Source: DASZYF01 sp035545535
Lineage (GTDB): Bacteria > Actinomycetota > Actinomycetes > Mycobacteriales > CAJCIY01
Length of the DNA: 64,000 nucleotides
Reading direction: 5' to 3'
NCBI GenBank assembly: GCA_035545535.1
Contig: DASZYF010000022.1
Span: forward strand, 42,856-106,855
Made by a program: the position numbers and the translations under genes. Under the pieces are notes generated by a model that saw only the letters and a list, made by a program, of their open reading frames with translations, had not been told where the DNA came from and ran no database searches. The stretch's first letter is position 1. Each line of letters starts with the position of its first letter. Shown piece after piece: positions 59,016 through 64,000 of this stretch.

Positions 59016-60698
59016 ATGACGCCCGAGGAGATCGAGGCCGGCCGCCGGCGGTGGCAGGAGCGCTACGCCAGGACCACGCTGCGCGACGCCGACTTCACCA
59101 CGCTGTCCGGTGTCGAGGTCGAGCCGGTGTACGGGCCGAAGCCGGGCGAGCAGCCCGAGGGCTTCGAGAACATCGGCTGGCCCGGCGAGTTCCCGTTCAC
59201 CCGCGGTCTGCACGCCAGCGGCTACCGCGGCAAGCCGTGGACCGTGCGGCAGTTCGCCGGCTTCGGCAACGCCGAGCAGACCAACGAGCGCTACCGGATG
59301 ATCCTGCGCTCCGGCGGCAACGGGCTCTCGGTCGCCTTCGACATGCCCACGCTCATGGGCCGCGACTCCGACGACGACCGTTCGCTCGGCGAGGTCGGGC
59401 ACTGCGGCGTCGCCATCGACTCCGCCGCCGACATGGACGTCCTGTTCCGCGACATCCCGCTCGGCGACGTCACGACGTCCATGACCATCAGCGGCCCGGC
59501 GGTCCCGATCTTCTGCATGTACCTCGTCGCGGCCGAGCGTCAGGGCGTCGACACCTCGACGCTCGACGGCACGCTGCAGACCGACATCTTCAAGGAGTAC
59601 ATCGCGCAGAAGGAGTGGCTGTTCGCCCCCGAGCCGCACCTGCGCCTCATCGGCGACCTCATGGAGTACTGCGACCGCAACATCCCGCGGTACAAGCCGC
59701 TCTCGGTCTCCGGCTACCACATCCGCGAGGCGGGAAGCACTGCGGCGCAGGAGCTCGCGTTCACCCTCGTCGACGGCTTCGCGTACGTGGAGCTCGGCCT
59801 GGCGCGCGGTCTCGACGTCAACCGCTTCGCCCCCGGCCTGTCGTTCTTCTTCGACAGCCACATCGACTTCTTCGAGGAGATCGCTAAGTTCCGCGCCGCC
59901 CGCCGCATCTGGGCGCGCTGGCTGCGCGACGTCTACGGCGCCACCGACCCTCGCGCGCAGTGGCTGCGCTTCCACACGCAGACCGCCGGCGTCTCGCTCA
60001 TGGCGCAGCAGCCCGACAACAACGTCGTGCGCACCGCCGTCGAGGCGCTCGCCGCCGTGCTCGGGGGGACGAACTCGCTGCACACCAACGCGCTCGACGA
60101 GGTGCTCGCGCTGCCCAACGAACGCACCGCGGAGATCGCGCTGCGCACGCAGCTCGTGCTGCTCGAGGAGACCGGCGTCGCCAACGTGGCCGACCCGCTG
60201 GGCGGCTCCTGGTACGTCGAGGCGCTCACCGACGAGATGGAGCGCCAGGCCGAGGCGATCTTCGACCGCATCAAGGGCTTCGGCGACGGCACCGTCGAGA
60301 ACGGCATCACCTCGGGCATCCTGCGCGGCATCGAGGACGGCTGGTTCATGGCCGAGATCGCCGACGCCGCCTTCACCCATCAGCAGATGGTGGAGAAGGG
60401 CGACAAGCGCATCGTCGGCGTGAACTGCCACACCGAGACGGTCACCGGCGACCTCGACATCCTGCGCGTCTCGCACGAGGTCGAGAAGGAGCAGGTGCGC
60501 GTCCTCGCCGAGCGGAAGGCCCACCGCGACGACGCCGCCGTGCGCGCCGCGATCGCCCGCATGGTCGAGGTGGCCCGCACCGGGGAGAACCTCGTCCCGT
60601 CGATGCTCGCGGCCTGCCGTGTGGAGGCGACGCTCGGCGAGATCTGCGACGCGCTCCGCGCCGAGTGGGGCGTCTACACCGAGCCGCCCCAGATCTGA
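59016..60698 (+). CDS. icmA: Isobutyryl-CoA mutase-type large (catalytic) subunit
   Basis: 560 residues: the TIM-barrel part of the B12 acyl-CoA mutase family with no C-terminal cobalamin domain. Substrate-pocket residues are F80 (WTVRQFAGF) and Q198 (KEYIAQKEW), the pair that distinguishes isobutyryl-CoA mutase from methylmalonyl-CoA mutase (Tyr89/Arg207). It would isomerise isobutyryl-CoA and n-butyryl-CoA with a separate small B12-binding subunit, which is not in this window. The GGAGG lies rather far from the ATG. Confidence 0.87.
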   Translation: MTPEEIEAGRRRWQERYARTTLRDADFTTLSGVEVEPVYGPKPGEQPEGFENIGWPGEFPFTRGLHASGYRGKPWTVRQFAGFGNAEQTNERYRMILRSGGNGLSVAFDMPTLMGRDSDDDRSLGEVGHCGVAIDSAADMDVLFRDIPLGDVTTSMTISGPAVPIFCMYLVAAERQGVDTSTLDGTLQTDIFKEYIAQKEWLFAPEPHLRLIGDLMEYCDRNIPRYKPLSVSGYHIREAGSTAAQELAFTLVDGFAYVELGLARGLDVNRFAPGLSFFFDSHIDFFEEIAKFRAARRIWARWLRDVYGATDPRAQWLRFHTQTAGVSLMAQQPDNNVVRTAVEALAAVLGGTNSLHTNALDEVLALPNERTAEIALRTQLVLLEETGVANVADPLGGSWYVEALTDEMERQAEAIFDRIKGFGDGTVENGITSGILRGIEDGWFMAEIADAAFTHQQMVEKGDKRIVGVNCHTETVTGDLDILRVSHEVEKEQVRVLAERKAHRDDAAVRAAIARMVEVARTGENLVPSMLAACRVEATLGEICDALRAEWGVYTEPPQI

Positions 60699-60721
60699 AT
60701 CACCGCAGGGGCGCGGCTCGG

Positions 60722-60886
60722 CTAGTGCTCGTGCGGGGTCTGGTTCGAGCCCCCGCGCTCCTCGCGGTCCTTCTTGGACTTCGCGACCGCGAACATGATC
60801 GGCACGATGAAGCCGGCGGCGATCGCGGTGAACACGATGTCGATCCCGTTGGACGGGCCGAGCCCCGCGGCGAAGAAGTGGTGCAC
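60722..60886 (-). CDS. Small single-span membrane protein (hypothetical)
   Basis: 54 residues from GTG 60886 (VHHFFAAGLGPSNGIDIV...). One transmembrane helix (about residues 15-34, FTAIAAGFIVPIMFAVA) and a charged tail with KSKKDREERGG. TAGGGT (60893-60898 minus) lies 6 nt before the GTG, a leaderless promoter. No family recognised, but the amino-acid pattern is clearly that of a real membrane peptide. Confidence 0.72.
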   Translation of the reverse strand: MHHFFAAGLGPSNGIDIVFTAIAAGFIVPIMFAVAKSKKDREERGGSNQTPHEH

Positions 60887-60892
60887 GGGCTC

Positions 60893-60898
60893 ACCCTA
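60893..60898 (-). promoter_or_regulatory. Leaderless -10 element (TAGGGT)
   Basis: TAGGGT on the minus strand, 6 nt before the GTG at 60886. Confidence 0.6.
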
Positions 60899-60934
60899 GC
60901 CAGCCCCGGCGGGACCGACCCGATCGAGCGCTCC

Positions 60935-60940
60935 TAAGGT
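60935..60940 (+). promoter_or_regulatory. Leaderless -10 element (TAAGGT) for yaaA
   Basis: TAAGGT 6 nt before the GTG at 60947. Confidence 0.6.
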
Positions 60941-60946
60941 CACGGC

Positions 60947-61717
60947 GTGCCGCGAACGCCCCGCACGGTGGTGCTCCTCCCGCCGAGCGAGGGGAAGGCG
61001 CCCGGCGGGGACGGCCCGGCGTGGGACCCGGGCAGCGGCGCGTTCGGCGCGCTCGCCCGGGCGCGCAAGGAGGTCGTGCGCGAGCTGCTCCGCGCCGCCC
61101 GCTCCGGCGAGCTGCTCGGCGCGCTCGACGGGACCGAGCCGCACCGCCGGGCCGCCGTCGCGATCGACACGGCGGTGAAGACCTGCCCGACGTTGCCGGC
61201 TCTGCAGCGCTACTCCGGCGTCCTCTGCTCGTTCCTCGACGCACCCTCGCTGCCGAAGGCCGCGCGGGCGCGGGCCGACGGGTTCGTCCACGTCTCCGGA
61301 CTCGCGGGCCTCGCCGCCGGGGCGGACCCGCTGCCGGACTACTCGCTGCCCATCGGCCTGCGCCTCCCCGCGCTCGGCGGGCTGGCCGCCTGGTGGAAGC
61401 CCCACCTGTCGCCCGTGCTGGACGACCACGTGCGCGATGCGGTGGTCTGGGACCTGCTGCCGGGCGCGCACGCCTCGGCCTGGAAGGACGGCGGCACCTA
61501 CGCGCAGCGCTGGCGGGTGCGGGTGCTGTCCGAGGCCCCTGACGGGAAGCGGACCACCGTCTCCCACGACAACAAGAGCACCAAGGGCCTGCTGGCCCGG
61601 GAGCTCGCCCGCGAACCGGTGGCCGGGCCCGCCGGGCTCTCGGCGTGGGCGAAGGCGAACGGGCTGCTCGTCGAGGTCGACGGTGGGAGAGTCGATGTCG
61701 TGAGGCTGCCCCGATGA
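60947..61717 (+). CDS. yaaA: Peroxide stress protein YaaA (DUF328)
   Basis: 256 residues: VVLLPPSEGKAPGG at the start is the family signature; LQRYSGVLCSFLD, FVHVSGLAGL, PDYSLPIGLRLP and VSHDNKSTKGLLARELA follow in the usual order. YaaA binds DNA and limits free iron during peroxide stress in E. coli. Leaderless GTG. Coupled to the following zinc-ribbon gene. Confidence 0.92.
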   Translation: MPRTPRTVVLLPPSEGKAPGGDGPAWDPGSGAFGALARARKEVVRELLRAARSGELLGALDGTEPHRRAAVAIDTAVKTCPTLPALQRYSGVLCSFLDAPSLPKAARARADGFVHVSGLAGLAAGADPLPDYSLPIGLRLPALGGLAAWWKPHLSPVLDDHVRDAVVWDLLPGAHASAWKDGGTYAQRWRVRVLSEAPDGKRTTVSHDNKSTKGLLARELAREPVAGPAGLSAWAKANGLLVEVDGGRVDVVRLPR

Positions 61718-61899
61718 GTGAGCGGGCCACAGCGATGATCGCCTGCTCCGGGTGCGGGACGCCGGCACCCGACGGCGGAGACGTGCCGGCGACCTGGACG
61801 TTCCAGACCTCGGAGCGCGGCGTCACCTACCTGTGCGAGGCGTGCGCCCGGCAGAACATCCGCTCGATCGAAGGCCGGCTCGACGACGCCTGGTGGTGA
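61714..61899 (+). CDS. Small zinc-ribbon protein coupled to yaaA
   Basis: 61 residues with two CxxC knuckles: IACSGCGTPAP and LCEACARQNIRS, the layout of a minimal zinc ribbon. ATG overlaps the yaaA stop (ATGA). Function unknown. Confidence 0.8.
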   Translation: MSERATAMIACSGCGTPAPDGGDVPATWTFQTSERGVTYLCEACARQNIRSIEGRLDDAWW

Positions 61900-61912
61900 C
61901 CGGGCGCCGCCG

Positions 61913-63331
61913 TCAGCCGGAGGTCGGCTCGCCTGAGGGCAGCGGCCGGCCCGGACGGTTCGCCTCGTGCGCGTGCCGTCCCGCTTCGCTGTCCGGGTCG
62001 GCGAAGCCCGGCAGCCACCACTGCATCTCGTGCTGGGAGTGGATCGTGGCGCCCAGCTGGCACAGCACGCCCACGGTGCCGAGCGTCACGCGGTGGATCA
62101 GCATGTAGTACGGCGGCAGGTTCAGCTGGCGGCCGAGCTGGTTGGCCGGTGAACGTGGATCGGCCAGGCGGGCCGCCTGCTCACGCAGCCACGCCCGCGA
62201 GTACGTGAACGACTCCTGCATCACGGGCTGGAGCAGCGGGCGGACGTAGTCGAGCACGGCCTCGGCGTCGACCTCGAAGCCCTCACGCACGAAGTTGAGC
62301 TCGCGCAGCCCCGCGAGCACCTGCTCGCCCTCGCCCTGCACGGCGAGCCGCGCGAGCCGCCCGATGGGCTCGGGCAGACCGTCGGGCAGGCGGTTGACCG
62401 CGCCGAAGTCGATGGCCGCGAGACGGTCGTCGGCGAGCAGCCGGAAGTTGCCCGGGTGCGGGTCGGCGTGCAGCAGGCCGGCGCGGGCGGGCGCGGAGTA
62501 CAGGAACCGCACGAGCATCTGGCCGGCGCGGTCGCGCTGCTCGGGGGTGCCCTCGTTGATGATCTTCGCCAGCGGGATGCCGTCGACCCACTCGGTGATG
62601 AGCACGCGGTCGGCGGAGGCCACGACGTCGGGGACGTAGATGTCGCCGTCGCCACGGAACGCCTCGGCCATCGTGCGCTGTGAGCGCGCCTCCAGCTGGT
62701 AGTCGAGCTCCTCGGTGACGCGGTCCATGAGCTCGGTGATGAGCGGCTTCACGTCGAGGCCGGGGGAGATGACGCCGAACAGCCGGGCCATCCGTCCGAG
62801 CTGGCGCAGGTCGGCGACGAGCGCGTCGCCCGCGCCCGGGTACTGGATCTTGACCGCGACCTCGCGGCCGTCCTTCCAGACCGCCTTGTGGACCTGGCCG
62901 ATGCTCGCGGCCGCCGCGGGCTTGTCGTCGAAGTGGATGAAGCTGGACCGCCACGCGCGGCCGAGCTCGCGGTCGAGCACGCGGTGCACCGTCGCGGTGG
63001 GCAGCGGCGGCGCCGCCTCCTGCAGCTTCTGCAGCACGGCCCGGTAGGGCGCGGCGACGTCCTCGGGCAGCGCGGCCTCGAAGATCGACAGCGCCTGGCC
63101 GGCCTTCATCGCGCCGCCCTTGAGCTGGCCCAGCACCCGGAACAGCTGCTCGGCCGTGCGCACCTGGATCTCGTGCGCGACCAGCTCGGCCGGCTTGCCG
63201 CCGATGCGCTTGCCGACACCGACCGTCAGGCGGCCGGCGACGCCGAGCGGGAGGGTGGCGAGCTTCGCGCTGCGCACGATGGCGCGCCGCGGCACACCGC
63301 CGACGTCGCGCCCGTCCTCTCCGCCGGTCAC
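61913..63331 (-). CDS. ABC1/AarF (UbiB-like) atypical kinase
   Basis: 472 residues: QLKGGAMKAGQALSI (KxGQ motif of the family), AAASIGQVHKAVWKDGREVAVKIQYPG (atypical A-rich loop and catalytic Lys), EELDYQLEARSQ, LLHADPHPGNFRLL (catalytic loop) and AIDFGAVNRL (DFG). Family members support isoprenoid quinone or lipid metabolism. GTG 63331 overlaps the upstream ThiF-like gene (GTGA). Confidence 0.92.
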   Translation of the reverse strand: MTGGEDGRDVGGVPRRAIVRSAKLATLPLGVAGRLTVGVGKRIGGKPAELVAHEIQVRTAEQLFRVLGQLKGGAMKAGQALSIFEAALPEDVAAPYRAVLQKLQEAAPPLPTATVHRVLDRELGRAWRSSFIHFDDKPAAAASIGQVHKAVWKDGREVAVKIQYPGAGDALVADLRQLGRMARLFGVISPGLDVKPLITELMDRVTEELDYQLEARSQRTMAEAFRGDGDIYVPDVVASADRVLITEWVDGIPLAKIINEGTPEQRDRAGQMLVRFLYSAPARAGLLHADPHPGNFRLLADDRLAAIDFGAVNRLPDGLPEPIGRLARLAVQGEGEQVLAGLRELNFVREGFEVDAEAVLDYVRPLLQPVMQESFTYSRAWLREQAARLADPRSPANQLGRQLNLPPYYMLIHRVTLGTVGVLCQLGATIHSQHEMQWWLPGFADPDSEAGRHAHEANRPGRPLPSGEPTSG

Positions 63332-64000
63332 CCCGCCATGGTCGCAGCGCCGTCCGCCGGATGCGCGTTGTCGCCCGACTCGACCGGCCGCGCAGCACCG
63401 CCGACGACGCGGCAGTCGCACGCCGGGTGCACCGCGAAACCGCGTCGGCGCACCTGCCAGCCCGGGTGGACGAGCTCGAGGATCCCGCCGTGCGCACCGG
63501 TCTCGACCGCCTCGGGCACTCCGGGCCCGTCGTGGTCGAGCAGCGCGAGCACTTGCGTCGCGGCCAGGCCGGCGACGGTGAGCGCGAGCGGGAGCGCGCA
63601 CGGATCCACGACGCGCGCTGCGGGTGCGCTGAGCTGCGCGGCGATGAGCGGCCACGCGGGGTCGCGCTCCGTGCGGTGGTGCTCGAGGCAGCGCAGGCAC
63701 GGCCCTGCGCCGGGCAGCACGAGCGGCCCGATCCACCCCTTGTTCTCGCGCACGCCGACCGCGAGGTGCGGCGTGCCCGCGAGCAGCAGCGCGTGCACCT
63801 GTTGCGGGTCGGGGTCACCCGGCCCCGGCAGGGCGAGGACCACGAGGTCGTCCGTCGTCCGTCGCTGCCGGGGCAGCGGGCGGGGGAGCCGGCGCGACAG
63901 GGCGGCGCCGCGCGGCCGCCCGAGGTCGCGCGTGAGCAGGCCGCCGGGGGCGAGGTCGATGGGCCGGGTGGCGCCCGCGTCCTCGATGACCACCCGGCCG
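63328..64000 (-). CDS. ThiF/cyclodehydratase-like protein, N-terminus outside window
   Basis: At least 220 residues to the window edge. GPCLRCLEHHRTERDP and HPACDCRVVG provide CxxC and CxC zinc ligands, and VDPCALPLALTVAGLAATQVLALLDH resembles the E1-like/TOMM cyclodehydratase fold; HLAVGVRENKGWIGPLVLPG fits the leader-binding protein family. No precursor peptide is visible, so a RiPP role is unproven. Stop overlaps the ABC1 start. Confidence 0.65.
   Translation of the reverse strand, partial: GRVVIEDAGATRPIDLAPGGLLTRDLGRPRGAALSRRLPRPLPRQRRTTDDLVVLALPGPGDPDPQQVHALLLAGTPHLAVGVRENKGWIGPLVLPGAGPCLRCLEHHRTERDPAWPLIAAQLSAPAARVVDPCALPLALTVAGLAATQVLALLDHDGPGVPEAVETGAHGGILELVHPGWQVRRRGFAVHPACDCRVVGGAARPVESGDNAHPADGAATMAG

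Noticed and set aside
59016..60698. Annotation as methylmalonyl-CoA mutase
   Set aside because: Pocket residues are F80 and Q198, not Tyr and Arg, and there is no B12 domain.
1..64000. CRISPR arrays, rRNA, IS elements, integrases, prophage genes
   Set aside because: Looked for repeat-spacer arrays, transposase or integrase motifs and rRNA sequence; none seen.

Overview
The window is very GC-rich, gene-dense bacterial chromosome with many GTG starts. A WhiB7-type regulator, a mycoredoxin, UvrD2-type helicase, F420-type luciferase-like oxidoreductases, an ImuA'/ImuB/DnaE2 mutasome and about sixteen genes with a TAnnnT-like -10 box placed 6-8 nt before the start codon (leaderless arrangement) all point to Actinomycetota. 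I cannot place it lower with confidence; an Acidimicrobiia- or Thermoleophilia-like lineage is possible. I saw no rRNA, CRISPR, IS element or prophage.

Layout. 1-3.7 kb: SOS mutasome operon (imuA'-imuB-dnaE2, minus strand, dnaE2 cut by the window edge) behind a perfect LexA box. 3.8-9.2 kb: small enzymes (two SRPBCC proteins, a VOC protein, an SGNH hydrolase, an SDR), a STAS anti-anti-sigma factor, tRNA-His(GTG), oligoribonuclease and a lone winged-helix regulator. 9.2-18.6 kb: ArsR/MFS divergent pair, a coupled M16 peptidase pair, NudC-type Nudix, GAF-ANTAR regulator, mycoredoxin, UvrD2. 18.6-19.8 kb: whiB7 with a long leader carrying a uORF, a self-complementary antiterminator repeat and an intrinsic terminator. 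19.9-29.2 kb: a rearranged alkaline-phosphatase-superfamily protein, LLM oxidoreductase, heme-oxygenase-like redox protein, CinA amidohydrolase, hemerythrin, topoisomerase IB, nitronate-monooxygenase-like protein, GH4 glycosidase. 29.2-36.0 kb: a B12/light-sensor (CarH/LitR) controlled membrane-lipid cluster: a regulator with tandem 11-bp operator repeats and a five-gene, start-stop-overlapped operon (amine oxidase, DUF1365, cyclopropane-fatty-acid-synthase family, SDR, SRPBCC).

36.0-46.3 kb: catabolic/accessory genes (MFS pump with twin operators, DUF1214-like protein, sulfotransferase, epimerase, thioesterase II, VOC, Gfo/Idh, GntR, TauD dioxygenase, P450); the same palindromic operator sits at TauD, P450 and the earlier GH4 gene. 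46.4-49.5 kb: two-component system plus UppP, with 11-bp-spaced GTGAC boxes both before the regulator and across the regulator/kinase junction. 49.6-58.4 kb: lipid/steroid-like catabolic block (P450, MpaB, TetR, LLM, acyl-CoA synthetase, TetR, FAD monooxygenase, SDR). 58.4-64 kb: MarR, an isobutyryl-CoA-mutase-type large subunit (F80/Q198 signature), YaaA, a zinc-ribbon peptide, an ABC1/AarF kinase-like protein and a ThiF/cyclodehydratase-like protein cut by the window end.

Neighbouring genes are often translationally coupled (ATGA/GTGA overlaps), and three convergent pairs share a single CTAG as both stop codons.
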